64,000 bases of DNA from Nocardioides bizhenqiangii (GTDB lineage Bacteria > Actinomycetota > Actinomycetes > Propionibacteriales > Nocardioidaceae): positions 3,843,501-3,907,500 of the forward strand of contig NZ_CP141059.1 of the NCBI RefSeq assembly GCF_034661235.1, written 5' to 3'. Positions 27,534-36,599 of this stretch are shown piece after piece. Numbering within the stretch: the first letter of the stretch is position 1; every line of letters begins with the position of its first letter. The notes beneath the pieces were generated by a model, which was given only the letters and a program-made list of their open reading frames with translations, was not told the origin of the DNA and made no database searches. A program made the position numbers and the translations under genes.

Positions 27534-29690
27534 ATGGCCCAGGAGCTCGTCCCGCACACGGCTGAGACCGCGCCGCAGAACGGTGCGGGCGCTGTCGACG
27601 TCGGTGCGCTCTCGTACGTCCCGGAGCAGGCCGACCTCGACGCGATCTCCGACGAACCCGACCGGTTCCTCGACCGGGAGCTCTCGTGGCTCCGCTTCAA
27701 CCAGCGGGTCCTCGAGCTCGCCGAGGACCCCGACCTGCCGCTCCTCGAGCGGGCTCGCTTCCTGGCGATCTTCGCCAGCAACCTCGACGAGTTCTTCATG
27801 GTGCGGGTGGCCGGCCTGAAGCGCCGGATCGCGACCGGTCTCGCCGTCCGCGCCCTGTCGGGGAAGATGCCGCGCGAGATCCTCGAGATGATCTGGGAGC
27901 AGGCCAGCGCGCTCTCCCAGCGGCACGCGGAGGTGTTTCGAGACCAGGTCGCACCGGCGCTGACGGCCGAAGGCATCGAGCTGATCCGCTGGGCCGACCT
28001 CGACCGCGACGAGCAGCGTGCCTGCAAGCGGCTCTTCAAGGAGCGGGTCTTCCCGGTGCTGACGCCACTGGCCGTCGACCCGGCACATCCGTTCCCCTAC
28101 ATCTCGGGCCTGTCCCTCAACCTGGCGGTCGTCGTGCGGAACCCGCGCACCGACAAGCAGCACTTCGCACGGGTGAAGGTGCCGTCGAACTTCGACCGGT
28201 TCGTGCCGCTCGGCAACGACCGGTTCGTGCCCCTCGAGGACGTCATCGGTGCTCACCTCGCGCGGCTGTTCCCGGGCATGGAGGTGCTGGAGGCGCACAC
28301 GTTCCGGGTCACCCGCAACGAGGACGTCGAGGTCGAGGAGGACGACGCCGAGAACCTCCTGGCAGCGCTGGAGAAGGAGCTGCTGCGCCGCAAGTTCGGT
28401 CCGCCGGTGCGGCTCGAGGTGGAGGAGTCCATCGCGCCGTCGGTGCTCGAGCTGCTGGTGTCCGAGCTCGACATCCACATGGCGGAGGTGGTCCGGCTCC
28501 CCGGCCCGCTCGACCTGCGCGGGCTGCACAGCATCGCCGACCTCGGCCGGGAGGACCTGAAGTACCCCGCGTTCGTGCCGAGCAGCCACCCCCTGCTCGC
28601 CGAGGTCGAGTCCGCCGCACCCGTCGACGTGTTCAAGGCGCTCCGCCGGCACGACGTACTGCTGCACCACCCGTACGACTCGTTCGCCACCTCGGTCCAG
28701 CGGTTCATCGAGCAGGCGGCGGCCGACCCGCACGTGCTGGCCATCAAGCAGACCGTCTACCGGACCTCCGGCGACTCCCCCATCATCGACGCGCTCATCG
28801 ACGCTGCCGACGCCGGCAAGCAGGTCCTGGCGCTGGTCGAGATCAAGGCGCGCTTCGACGAGCAGGCCAACATCCGCTGGGCACGCAAGCTCGAGCAGGC
28901 CGGCTGCCACGTCGTCTACGGCCTGGTCGGCCTCAAGACCCACTGCAAGCTGGCGATGGTGGTCCGCGACGAACCGGACGGCATCCGCCGCTACACCCAC
29001 ATCGGCACCGGCAACTACAACGGCAAGACCGCCCGGATGTACGAGGACCTCGGGCTTCTCACCACCAACCAGGCGATCGGCGACGACGTCGCGCACCTCT
29101 TCAACAACCTGAGCGGGTGGTCCCGCAAGGCACGGTACGACGAGCTCCTGGTCGCGCCCGACTCGGTGCGTTCCGGGCTGATCGAGCAGATCCAGGCAGA
29201 GATCTCGCACCACCGGGCCGGGCGGCCGGCCGCGATCCGGTTCAAGGTCAACTCGTTGGTGGACGAGCAGGTCATCGACGCCCTCTACCTGGCCTCGCGC
29301 GAGGGCGTGCAGGTCGAGCTGCTGATCCGCGGAACCTGTGCGCTGCGGCCCGGCGTACCTGGGCTGTCGGAGAACATCACCGTCCGCTCGATCCTCGGCC
29401 GCTTCCTCGAGCACAGCCGGATCTTCTGGTTCGGCAACGGTGGCGACCCGGTCGCGTGGATCGGCTCCGCCGACATGATGCACCGCAACCTGGACCGCCG
29501 GGTCGAGGTGCTCGTCCGCATGCCCACGACCGACAGTGTGGCCGAGATCGGTGCGCTGCTCGACCAGGCGTTCGCACCCGAGACCGATGCGTGGGTCCTC
29601 CGCCCCGACGGCGAATGGGATCGCCACCGTGGCACCGTCCAGCTTCAAGAAGCCCTGATCGAGACTCATCGGAAGCGCCGCCACGGGTGA
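27534..29690 (+). CDS. ppk1: Polyphosphate kinase 1
   Basis: A 718-residue PPK1, which reversibly polymerises ATP gamma-phosphate into polyphosphate. Domains in order: N ([19 protein letters not shown]), head ([20 protein letters not shown]) and the two C domains. The autophosphorylated His is His489 in [18 protein letters not shown] and the second catalytic His is His650 in [18 protein letters not shown] 27534 follows two near-PHO-box units. Neighbouring phosphate importers (DUF47-pit, pst) and a NUDIX/phosphatase protein make this a phosphate storage and uptake region. Confidence 0.95.
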   Translation: MAQELVPHTAETAPQNGAGAVDVGALSYVPEQADLDAISDEPDRFLDRELSWLRFNQRVLELAEDPDLPLLERARFLAIFASNLDEFFMVRVAGLKRRIATGLAVRALSGKMPREILEMIWEQASALSQRHAEVFRDQVAPALTAEGIELIRWADLDRDEQRACKRLFKERVFPVLTPLAVDPAHPFPYISGLSLNLAVVVRNPRTDKQHFARVKVPSNFDRFVPLGNDRFVPLEDVIGAHLARLFPGMEVLEAHTFRVTRNEDVEVEEDDAENLLAALEKELLRRKFGPPVRLEVEESIAPSVLELLVSELDIHMAEVVRLPGPLDLRGLHSIADLGREDLKYPAFVPSSHPLLAEVESAAPVDVFKALRRHDVLLHHPYDSFATSVQRFIEQAAADPHVLAIKQTVYRTSGDSPIIDALIDAADAGKQVLALVEIKARFDEQANIRWARKLEQAGCHVVYGLVGLKTHCKLAMVVRDEPDGIRRYTHIGTGNYNGKTARMYEDLGLLTTNQAIGDDVAHLFNNLSGWSRKARYDELLVAPDSVRSGLIEQIQAEISHHRAGRPAAIRFKVNSLVDEQVIDALYLASREGVQVELLIRGTCALRPGVPGLSENITVRSILGRFLEHSRIFWFGNGGDPVAWIGSADMMHRNLDRRVEVLVRMPTTDSVAEIGALLDQAFAPETDAWVLRPDGEWDRHRGTVQLQEALIETHRKRRHG

Positions 29691-29836
29691 GCACGTCGTC
29701 GATCTTGTGACCTGGCGGACGCCCCGCGCTGCCGACGTGCGGCAGGCCACAGCCCGTTGGGCGGACCGCGGTTGCGCGGAGGCGTTCTTCACCCCCTAGC
29801 ATGAGGCCGTTCGCCTCCGTCTCACCGGGAGTTTCT

Positions 29837-30454
29837 GTGCGTCTGCGTCTGCGTCCGGTCGATACCTCCTTCTACGAACTCTTCACCAAGTCGGCACAGC
29901 ACCTCGTCCTCGGAGCCGAGCTGCTGGCCGAGATGCTGTCGGACTCGGCGGACAGGGCCGACGTCGCCGAGCGCATGCGCGCCGCGGAGCACGCCGCCGA
30001 CGAGACGACCCACGAGATCGTCAAGAAGGTCAACAGCACGTTCGTGACGCCGTTCGACCGCGAGGACATCTACGCGCTCGGCTCCGGCCTCGACGACGTC
30101 ATGGACATGATGGACGAGGCCGTCGATCTGATCCTCCTCTACGAGGTCACCTTCCTCCCTCCGGAGCTGTCCGAGCAGGTCAGCGTCCTCCAGCGCTGTG
30201 CGGAGCTCACCGCCGAGGCGATGCCGCGGCTGCAGTCGATGAAGGAGCTCGAGGACTATTGGATCGAGATCAACCGGCTCGAGAACACCGGTGACAAGGT
30301 GCACCGCAAGATGCTGGCCAACCTCTTCTCCGGCGAGTACAAGACCATCGACGTGCTCAAGCTCAAGGACGTAGAGGAATCCCTCGAGGGCGCGATCGAT
30401 GCCTTCGAGAAGGTCGCCAACATCGTCGAGCAGATCGCCGTCAAGGAAAGCTGA
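29837..30454 (+). CDS. DUF47 (PhoU-like) accessory protein of the Pit transporter
   Basis: A 205-residue all-alpha protein. FYELFTKSAQHLVLGAELL, HAADETTHEIVKKVNSTFVT, FDREDIYALGSGLDDVMDMM and EINRLENTGDKVHRKML are the paired helices with the metal-binding E/D-x-x-x-D patterns of DUF47/PhoU proteins. Members pair with Pit-type phosphate permeases and modulate their activity. GTG 29837 has GGGAG six bases upstream; upstream in-frame ATG 29801 lacks one. It is 16 bases before the pit gene, so the two form an operon. Confidence 0.9.
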   Translation: MRLRLRPVDTSFYELFTKSAQHLVLGAELLAEMLSDSADRADVAERMRAAEHAADETTHEIVKKVNSTFVTPFDREDIYALGSGLDDVMDMMDEAVDLILLYEVTFLPPELSEQVSVLQRCAELTAEAMPRLQSMKELEDYWIEINRLENTGDKVHRKMLANLFSGEYKTIDVLKLKDVEESLEGAIDAFEKVANIVEQIAVKES

Positions 30455-30470
30455 CCGAGGTTCCCCACTC

Positions 30471-31484
30471 GTGACCGTCACCCTCGCGATCGTGATCGCG
30501 GTCGTCGTCGTCGCGCTCGTCTTCGACTACACCAACGGCTTCCACGACGCTGCCAACGCGATCGCCACGTCAGTTTCGACGCGCGCCCTGACGCCGCGGA
30601 TCGCCCTCGCGCTCGCGGCGATCATGAACTTCGTCGGCGCGTTCCTGGGTCAGAAGGTGGCACACACGGTCAGCGACGTGATCTCCCCCCCACAGAACAA
30701 CCACGGCCTGATCATCGTGATGGCCGGCCTGGTCGGCGCCATCGCCTGGAACCTGATCACGTGGTACTTCGGACTGCCATCGTCGTCCTCGCACGCTCTC
30801 ATCGGAGGACTGGTCGGAGCGGCGATCGCCGGCGGCGTCACGGTGTCGTGGGACACGGTGGTCGAGAAGGTCGTCATCCCGATGTTCCTGTCGCCGCTCT
30901 TCGCGTTCGCCGCGGGCTTCGCCGTGATGCTGCTCGTGTTCTGGATCTTCCGGAAGGCGAACCCGCACAAGGCCAACCGCGGCTTCCGGATCTCTCAGAC
31001 GATCTCCGCCGCGGCGATGGCGCTCGGCCACGGACTCCAGGACGCCCAGAAGACGATGGGCGTGATCTTCCTGGCGCTCGTGACCGGCGGCTACGTCCTG
31101 CCCGAGTCCGAGGGCGGCGAGCTGCCGATCTGGGTCATCTTCGCCGCCGCTGCCGCGATCTCCCTCGGCACCTGGGCCGGCGGCTGGCGGATCATGCGCA
31201 CCCTCGGCCGCCGGATCATCCACCTGGACCCGCCGCAGGGCTTCGCCGCGGAGACTGTCGCCGCGTCGGTTCTCTACACGACGGCCTACGTCTACGAGGC
31301 GCCGATCTCGACCACCCACACGATCACCTCGGCAGTGATGGGTGTCGGCGCCACCAAGCGCCTCTCCGCCGTGCGATGGGGCGTCGCCCGCACGATCCTC
31401 ACCGCCTGGGTCCTCACCTTCCCCATGGCCGCCTCCGCCGCCGCCGTGACCTACTGGATCCTGCACCTGATCACGCGACTCTGA
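30471..31484 (+). CDS. pit: Low-affinity inorganic phosphate transporter, PiT family
   Basis: A 337-residue membrane permease with about ten helices. It carries the PiT signature twice: FDYTNGFHDAANAIATSVST in the N-terminal half and LGHGLQDAQKTMGVIFLAL in the C-terminal half, with LPSSSSHALIGGLVGAAI and EAPISTTHTITSAVMGVG as the paired P-loops. It imports metal-phosphate by cation symport. The GTG start at 30471 follows the DUF47 gene. The short GQKVAHTVSDVISPPQNNHG loop replaces the larger cytoplasmic domain of E. coli PitA. It converges with DUF202 after 15 bases. Confidence 0.92.
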   Translation: MTVTLAIVIAVVVVALVFDYTNGFHDAANAIATSVSTRALTPRIALALAAIMNFVGAFLGQKVAHTVSDVISPPQNNHGLIIVMAGLVGAIAWNLITWYFGLPSSSSHALIGGLVGAAIAGGVTVSWDTVVEKVVIPMFLSPLFAFAAGFAVMLLVFWIFRKANPHKANRGFRISQTISAAAMALGHGLQDAQKTMGVIFLALVTGGYVLPESEGGELPIWVIFAAAAAISLGTWAGGWRIMRTLGRRIIHLDPPQGFAAETVAASVLYTTAYVYEAPISTTHTITSAVMGVGATKRLSAVRWGVARTILTAWVLTFPMAASAAAVTYWILHLITRL

Positions 31485-31499
31485 GCCGGGCTGGACCCG

Positions 31500-31835
31500 T
31501 CAGTCAGCCGCGAAGATGAGGATCATCGCGAGGATCACGGTGACACTCACTCCGACGGCGGTGACCGACGGCTGCCAGGGGCGCGAGATGGCGGCGCCCG
31601 TCCGCATCGCCTGATCCACGTCGCGCCACCGTCGGTGGCTGGTGCCGGCCAGCATCAGCGCCAGGGACGCGAGGAGCAGCCCGGCAGCTAGCCGCAGGGG
31701 CTTCGGGCCGAGGTCGGGGAGCAGCTGCACGACCGCGACTCCGGCGGCGAGCAGGCCCAACGCCGTGCGGATCCAGGCCAGGAACGTTCGCTCGTTGGCC
31801 AGGGTGAATCGGTAGTCCGGCTCGGGATCCGCCAT
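31500..31835 (-). CDS. DUF202 (YidH-like) small membrane protein
   Basis: A 111-residue protein with three predicted membrane helices. The N-terminus RFTLANERTFLAWIRTALGL is the DUF202 signature, and LAAGVAVVQLL, LRLAAGLLLASLALML and SVTAVGVSVTVILAMILI are the helices. The family has no assigned function. It starts at ATG 31835, 10 bases after the regulator stop, so it seems to be the last gene of the pst operon. Confidence 0.82.
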   Translation of the reverse strand: MADPEPDYRFTLANERTFLAWIRTALGLLAAGVAVVQLLPDLGPKPLRLAAGLLLASLALMLAGTSHRRWRDVDQAMRTGAAISRPWQPSVTAVGVSVTVILAMILIFAAD

Positions 31836-31845
31836 GTCGCCCAGG

Positions 31846-32634
31846 CTAGTGCGCGGTCGAGCGCTCCACCGTGAGGGAGTAGCCGCGGCCGCGGATCCGG
31901 CGTACGTCGGCGGCGGAGCCGAGGCGGTGACGCAAGCGGGTGACGTGCATGGCGATGGTGTTGCCGCTCGGGCGGACACCTTCGGAGCCCCACAGCGCGT
32001 CCCGGAGCTCGTCGTCGGTGACGACACCGGGCGCGCGCAGCATCAGTGCACGCAGGAGCTCGAACTCCTTGAGGGGCAGGTCCGCGATCCGTTCGCCGCC
32101 GATGAGCACCCGGTAGGCCGCGGCGTCGAGGTCGATCGGCCCGACGACCAGGCGGGCATGGTTCTCGAGCGACCGTGGCGAGTGGCTGAGCAGCTCCCAC
32201 AGGTGCTCGGCCGAGTAGGGACGCGCCACCACTGCACTGGCGCCGGCCAGCATCAACCCGCCGATCTCGGCCGCGTCGTCGTGGTCGAGCGCCGCGACGA
32301 CGTACGGCGAGCCGTGCCGCCGGATCGCGGTGACGAACTCCGCCGCGGGCACCCCGGGGGCCTCCGGTGACACCACCACGGTGTGCGGGTCCAGCCGGCC
32401 GAACTCGACCAGGCCGTCGATCGTCGACGGCACCCAGGTGACGTGTACCCCGCGGCCGGCCATGCCGTCCGTCAGACCGCCCTCGTCCTGGCCGGGGTCC
32501 ACTACCAGCAGCTGGGCACCGGCGGTTTCCGCCCACCGGTGCAGATAGCTGCGGACGGTCAGCTCCCGTGACGAGACCTCGGCGACCAGGCCGGCGGCTT
32601 TGCGGGAGAGGCGCCGCCCGGAACGTGCGCCCAT
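31846..32634 (-). CDS. Atypical OmpR-type winged-helix regulator with pseudo-receiver
   Basis: A 262-residue regulator. The C-terminal winged helix (about 170-258) is clear: LPLKEFELLRALMLRAPGVV, SGNTIAMHVTRLRHRLG and RRIRGRGYSL. The N-terminal alpha/beta domain resembles a receiver (AQLLVVDPGQDEGG, PHTVVVSPEAPG, ASAVVARPYSAEHLWELLS), but the expected phosphoacceptor Asp is Ser in VVVSPEAPG and the conserved Lys is Arg in VARPYS. It starts seven bases after pstB and ends 10 bases before DUF202, so it is a pst-operon gene. Phosphate-linked but phosphorylation-independent control is inferred. Confidence 0.82.
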   Translation of the reverse strand: MGARSGRRLSRKAAGLVAEVSSRELTVRSYLHRWAETAGAQLLVVDPGQDEGGLTDGMAGRGVHVTWVPSTIDGLVEFGRLDPHTVVVSPEAPGVPAAEFVTAIRRHGSPYVVAALDHDDAAEIGGLMLAGASAVVARPYSAEHLWELLSHSPRSLENHARLVVGPIDLDAAAYRVLIGGERIADLPLKEFELLRALMLRAPGVVTDDELRDALWGSEGVRPSGNTIAMHVTRLRHRLGSAADVRRIRGRGYSLTVERSTAH

Positions 32635-32641
32635 CCGCCGC

Positions 32642-33529
32642 TCAGCCGAAGCGACCCGAGATGTAGTCCTCGGTGCGCTTGTCCTCAGGATTGGAGAAGA
32701 GCCGCTTCGTGCGGTCGAACTCGACGAGCAACCCGGTGCGGTTGCCGGTCGTCTCGTCCGGCTTGGCGGTGAAGAACGCAGTCCGGTCCGACACCCGGGC
32801 CGCCTGCTGCATGTTGTGGGTCACGATGATGATCGTGTAGTCCTCACGCATCTGCAGCATGAGGTCCTCGATCTTCGAGGTCGCGATCGGGTCCAGGGCC
32901 GAGCACGGCTCGTCCATGAGGATGACGTCCGGCTTCGTGGCGATGGTGCGGGCGATGCAGAGCCGTTGCTGCTGACCGCCGGAGAGGCCGTACGCCGACT
33001 GCTTCAGCTTGTCCTTGACCTCGTCCCACAGCGCGGCCCCGCGGAGCGCCTCCTCGACCAGGTCGTCCATGTTGTCGACCTTCATGCCGATGACCCGCGG
33101 GCCGTAGGCGATGTTGTCGTAAATGGACTTGGGGAACGGGTTCGGCTTCTGAAAGACCATGCCGATGTGCTGCCGTACCGCGATCGGGTCGACGCCCTTC
33201 GCATAGATGTTCTGGCCGTGGTAGTTGATCGCGCCTTCCACGCGGGCGCCGGCCACCAGGTCGTTCATCCGGTTCAGGCAGCGCAGCACTGTCGACTTGC
33301 CGCAGCCCGACGGCCCGATGAGGGCCGTGATCTCGTGCTTGCCGAAGGTCAGGTTGACGTCGTGGACCGCATGGAAGTCGCCGTAGTAGACGTTGAGGTG
33401 GAACGTCTCCATGATCGACTCGGCGGGCACCTCGCCGATGACGCTGCGCTTGGCCTCCTCATCGACAGACAGCGAGATGCCCCTCGACTCCTCGGGGGTC
33501 GTGGTTGCCGTTGCGGGGTGGTTTGACAT
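32642..33529 (-). CDS. pstB: Phosphate ABC transporter ATP-binding protein PstB
   Basis: A 295-residue ABC ATPase driving high-affinity phosphate import. Walker A is GPSGCGKST, the Q-loop lies in [20 protein letters not shown], the signature is [16 protein letters not shown], Walker B is [13 protein letters not shown], and the switch His is in [10 protein letters not shown]. About 40 residues precede the usual start ([11 protein letters not shown] in most PstB proteins), so an internal start is possible, but no better initiation site is visible. It lies nine bases after pstA. Confidence 0.95.
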   Translation of the reverse strand: MSNHPATATTTPEESRGISLSVDEEAKRSVIGEVPAESIMETFHLNVYYGDFHAVHDVNLTFGKHEITALIGPSGCGKSTVLRCLNRMNDLVAGARVEGAINYHGQNIYAKGVDPIAVRQHIGMVFQKPNPFPKSIYDNIAYGPRVIGMKVDNMDDLVEEALRGAALWDEVKDKLKQSAYGLSGGQQQRLCIARTIATKPDVILMDEPCSALDPIATSKIEDLMLQMREDYTIIIVTHNMQQAARVSDRTAFFTAKPDETTGNRTGLLVEFDRTKRLFSNPEDKRTEDYISGRFG

Positions 33530-33538
33530 GTCCGGCTC

Positions 33539-34459
33539 CTACCAGGATCGCTGGAACTTGTTGCGGATGATGATGGCGAGCGCGTTCATGCCGAGGATCA
33601 TGACCAGCAGCACGATGATCGCTGCAGATGCCGCGGTCACGAACTCCTCGCGTGACTGCGAGGACAGATTGTAGATCTGGTTGGGCAGCGACGTGCCGCT
33701 GCTGGTCAGACCTTCGGGGCCGAGCTCGGGGGTGAACAGAACATTGACACCGAAGCCGACGACGATCAGTGGGGCCGCCTCGCCGATCGCCCGCGAGAGT
33801 CCCAGGATCGTCCCCGTCGCGATGCCGGGAATGGCGGACGGGAGGGTCTGGCGCCAGGTGGTCTGCCACACCGTCGCCCCCAATGCGAGCGAGCCCTGCC
33901 TGATGTCCTGCGGTACGGCGCGGACCGACTCCCGAGTCGTGATGATGATGACCGGAAGGATCAGAAGAGCGAGCGCGATGGCACCGCCGAGCACGACACC
34001 TTCGTCATCGAACCCGATGACCGCCATCACGGCGAGCGCGAGCAGACCGTAGACGATCGAAGGGACTGCGGCCAGATTCTGCAGGTTGACTTCGATCAGG
34101 CGGTTCCACCAGCGGTTGGTGTCGGCGAACTCCTCCAGGTAGAGCGCGGCCGAGATCCCCAGCGGCACCGCCAGGATCGCGGTGCAGATCATCAACCAGA
34201 TGCTCCCGACGATGCCGGCCTTGAAGCCGGTCTCCTCGGGCTTGAAGAGCGACGAGTAGTTCGTGAGCAGCTCGGCGTCGAAGCGCGGCGCTCCCTTGAT
34301 CGCGGTGTCGACGATGAGGGCGACCAACACCAGGACACCGAAGAACAGGGAGAACCACAGCAGGCCGAGGAACACGAGCGAGCCGACGTTGCGGTCCTTG
34401 CTCCTGCCGCTCGTGACCAGATTGGTGACGGATGCGGCCGTCGCGGATGCAGCGCTCAT
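33539..34459 (-). CDS. pstA: Phosphate ABC transporter permease PstA
   Basis: A 306-residue permease with six membrane helices. The ABC-permease coupling motif region is ESVRAVPQDIRQGSLALGAT, followed by WQTTWRQTLPSAIPGIATGT. It pairs with PstC to form the membrane channel. The ATG start overlaps the pstC stop by one base (TGATG), giving translational coupling. The first 35 residues are polar and cytosolic. Confidence 0.95.
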   Translation of the reverse strand: MSAASATAASVTNLVTSGRSKDRNVGSLVFLGLLWFSLFFGVLVLVALIVDTAIKGAPRFDAELLTNYSSLFKPEETGFKAGIVGSIWLMICTAILAVPLGISAALYLEEFADTNRWWNRLIEVNLQNLAAVPSIVYGLLALAVMAVIGFDDEGVVLGGAIALALLILPVIIITTRESVRAVPQDIRQGSLALGATVWQTTWRQTLPSAIPGIATGTILGLSRAIGEAAPLIVVGFGVNVLFTPELGPEGLTSSGTSLPNQIYNLSSQSREEFVTAASAAIIVLLVMILGMNALAIIIRNKFQRSW

Positions 34460-35421
34460 CAGTACACGTTCCTGAATCTACGGACGAAGATCATGCTCAC
34501 GATGTTGAGGATCAGCGTCATCACGAAGAGGGTCATGGCGACGGCGAACGCCATGTTGTACGGCGTCGAGCCCACCGGGTTCTCCCCGCCGAAGGTCTGG
34601 GCGATGTAGCCGGTCATGGCCTGGTGCCCGCTGAAGGGATCGACGTCGAACCGCTTCTGCGCACCGGCGGCGAGAGCGACGATCATCGTTTCTCCGACGG
34701 CTCGGGACATCCCGAGCACGACGGCAGCGGCGATGCCGGAGAGCGCGGCCGGGAAGACCACGCGGAGTGTCGTCTGCATCCTGTTGGCGCCCATCGCGAG
34801 CGATCCCTGCCGCATCGAGTGCGGCACGGCCGACATGGCGTCCTCAGAGAGCGAGGCGATGGTCGGGATCACCATCACGCCGAGCACCAGGCCAGCCGCC
34901 AGCGAGTTCGTGAAGCCGACCTCGAGTGCCAGGATGTCCTGGAGCAGCGTCGGCGTGACGAACTTGAGTGCGAAGAACCCGTAGACCACGGAGGGCACAC
35001 CGGCGAGCAGCTCGACCGTGGGCTTCAGCCACTTCCGGGCGCGCGGCGAGGCGTACTCCGAGAGATAGGCAGCGGCTCCGAGGCCCAGCGGCACCGCGAC
35101 CAGCAGCGCGATCACGGTCACCATCAGCGTGCCGACGATCAGCGGGAGCACGGCGTAGGTGCCCTCGGTTGCGAAGAAGTCGCCGAAGGCGACCCTCTTG
35201 CCGTCATCGCCCGCGGCCATCCCCGGCCAGTCGAAGAAGTCGATCACCGGCCGGATGAGGGTGACGACGATGCCGATGGTGATGGCGACGGACAGCACGG
35301 CACAGGTGAGCAGCACCGCCTTGATCACGGCTTCGCCGGGGCGGAGCTTGTGGCTCAGATCGACTGGGGCCCGCAGGCCCGCCCGGTCGGGCGGGCCTGC
35401 GGGGAGGAGCGTGTCACTCAT
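34459..35421 (-). CDS. pstC: Phosphate ABC transporter permease PstC
   Basis: A 320-residue permease with six membrane helices. The coupling loop is EDAMSAVPHSMRQGSLAMGA and the preceding helix contains AAYLSEYASPRARKWLKP, typical of PstC. It starts 16 bases after pstS and overlaps pstA by one base. The large extracytosolic loop near residues 65-80 (GMAAGDDGKRVAFGDFFAT) is usual for the family. Confidence 0.95.
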   Translation of the reverse strand: MSDTLLPAGPPDRAGLRAPVDLSHKLRPGEAVIKAVLLTCAVLSVAITIGIVVTLIRPVIDFFDWPGMAAGDDGKRVAFGDFFATEGTYAVLPLIVGTLMVTVIALLVAVPLGLGAAAYLSEYASPRARKWLKPTVELLAGVPSVVYGFFALKFVTPTLLQDILALEVGFTNSLAAGLVLGVMVIPTIASLSEDAMSAVPHSMRQGSLAMGANRMQTTLRVVFPAALSGIAAAVVLGMSRAVGETMIVALAAGAQKRFDVDPFSGHQAMTGYIAQTFGGENPVGSTPYNMAFAVAMTLFVMTLILNIVSMIFVRRFRNVY

Positions 35422-35437
35422 GAGGGTGGGATGTACC

Positions 35438-36430
35438 TCAGAGATCCGGGTTGACCACGATGGTCAGCGCGTCGGTGGCAACCTGGAGCTCCACGTACTC
35501 GACGCCCTCGGCCTCGCACGCTGCGATCTCCTCTTCGTCGATCGGACGAGACGCGTCGGAGACGTCGGTCTCGCCGGCGCAGAAGAGCTCGAACCCGCCA
35601 CCCGTTCCGGCTTCACCGACGGTGACCTTGACGTCGGGGTTGACCTCCGCCAGTCCCTCCTGGGCGAGGACGCTCATCGGGTAGACGGTGGAGGAACCAT
35701 CGACCTTGACGTCGCCCGAGGAGCCCTCGGCTCCGGAGCCACCCAGCTCCTCGAGCGCGCTCTGGGTCTCGGCGTACAGCTCCTCGCTGAGCGGGACGAA
35801 CTGCCCGGCCTCGGCAATGTCGGCGAGGTTGTTGATGTAGAAGTCCACGTACTCCTGGACAGCCTCGTTGTCGGTGTAGTTGGCCTTGTTCACGTAGATG
35901 AACAGCGGTCGGGCCAGTGGCGTGTAGGTGCCGTCCTGGGCGGTCTCGGCCGACGGGGCGACACATCCGTCGCCGCTGTCGATGCTGACGGCCGCGAGCC
36001 GGTCCTTGTTCTGCTCGTAGTAGGTGTAGCCGAAGTAACCGGTCGCACCCTCGGTGCCGGCAACGCCGTCGACCAGGACGTTGTCGTCCTCGGACGCCTC
36101 GTAGTCGTCGCGGGTGGCGGGCTCCTCGGCGTCGGGGTCGACGATCTCCGAGGCCATGTAGTCGTAGGTGCCCGAGTCGGTGCCCGGCCCGAAGAGGTTG
36201 ATCTCCTGGTCAGGGAAGCTGTCGTCGAGCTGGCTCCAGTTCGTGATCTCCGAACCCGGCTTCCAGAGCTCGACCACCTGCTCGACCGTCAGGCAGTCGA
36301 CGGACGCTGTGGCGGCTTCGGTGTCGTCACCGCCGTCGTCGTCGTCGGAGCCACAAGCGGCGAGGGTTGCGGCAAGCGCAAGGGTCACGACCGACGGCAC
36401 CAGGCCGCGGCGCAAGGAAAAGCTCTTCAC
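35438..36430 (-). CDS. pstS: Phosphate-binding lipoprotein PstS
   Basis: A 330-residue lipoprotein. The signal peptide (SLRRGLVPSVVTLALAATLA) ends in lipobox LAAC, and the mature part starts GSDDDDGGDDTEA. It binds phosphate outside the membrane. Two sets of ligand loops are seen: VDGSSTVYPMS and GEAGTGGGFELFCAGETDVS. GTG 36430 has AGGAG seven bases upstream. Unusually, a non-SSTV-containing half precedes the conserved VDGSSTVYP segment (near residue 230), while classic PstS has it within the first 60 residues of the mature protein; the two lobes look circularly permuted or duplicated. Confidence 0.9.
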   Translation of the reverse strand: MKSFSLRRGLVPSVVTLALAATLAACGSDDDDGGDDTEAATASVDCLTVEQVVELWKPGSEITNWSQLDDSFPDQEINLFGPGTDSGTYDYMASEIVDPDAEEPATRDDYEASEDDNVLVDGVAGTEGATGYFGYTYYEQNKDRLAAVSIDSGDGCVAPSAETAQDGTYTPLARPLFIYVNKANYTDNEAVQEYVDFYINNLADIAEAGQFVPLSEELYAETQSALEELGGSGAEGSSGDVKVDGSSTVYPMSVLAQEGLAEVNPDVKVTVGEAGTGGGFELFCAGETDVSDASRPIDEEEIAACEAEGVEYVELQVATDALTIVVNPDL

Positions 36431-36503
36431 TTCGTTGCTCCTGAAGGTCTCAGAAAGACGGACAGTCAGGATCTTGGCGAGAGGAGGTGTCCGATTTTCC
36501 TGC

Positions 36504-36525
36504 GATGGGTGAACGGACGATGAAT
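36504..36525 (-). promoter_or_regulatory. PHO box upstream of pstS
   Basis: On the minus strand two adjacent 11-base units read ATTCATCGTCC and GTTCACCCATC. Compared with the actinobacterial PhoP direct-repeat consensus GTTCACCYWMC, the second unit matches 10 of 11 and the first about 8 of 11. The site ends 74 bases before the pstS GTG, the usual place for PhoP activation of pst under phosphate starvation. Confidence 0.7.
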
Positions 36526-36599
36526 GGGGTCTGCCTACTTCGCCGACCCCAGCAGATGCTGTGACGAGGGCTACATCGAGGGGCTGTCAGACGACGGAT

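Noticed and set aside
27507..29792. 761-codon minus-strand frame opposite ppk1
   Set aside because: Shadow of a gene with certain PPK motifs; no recognised sequence.
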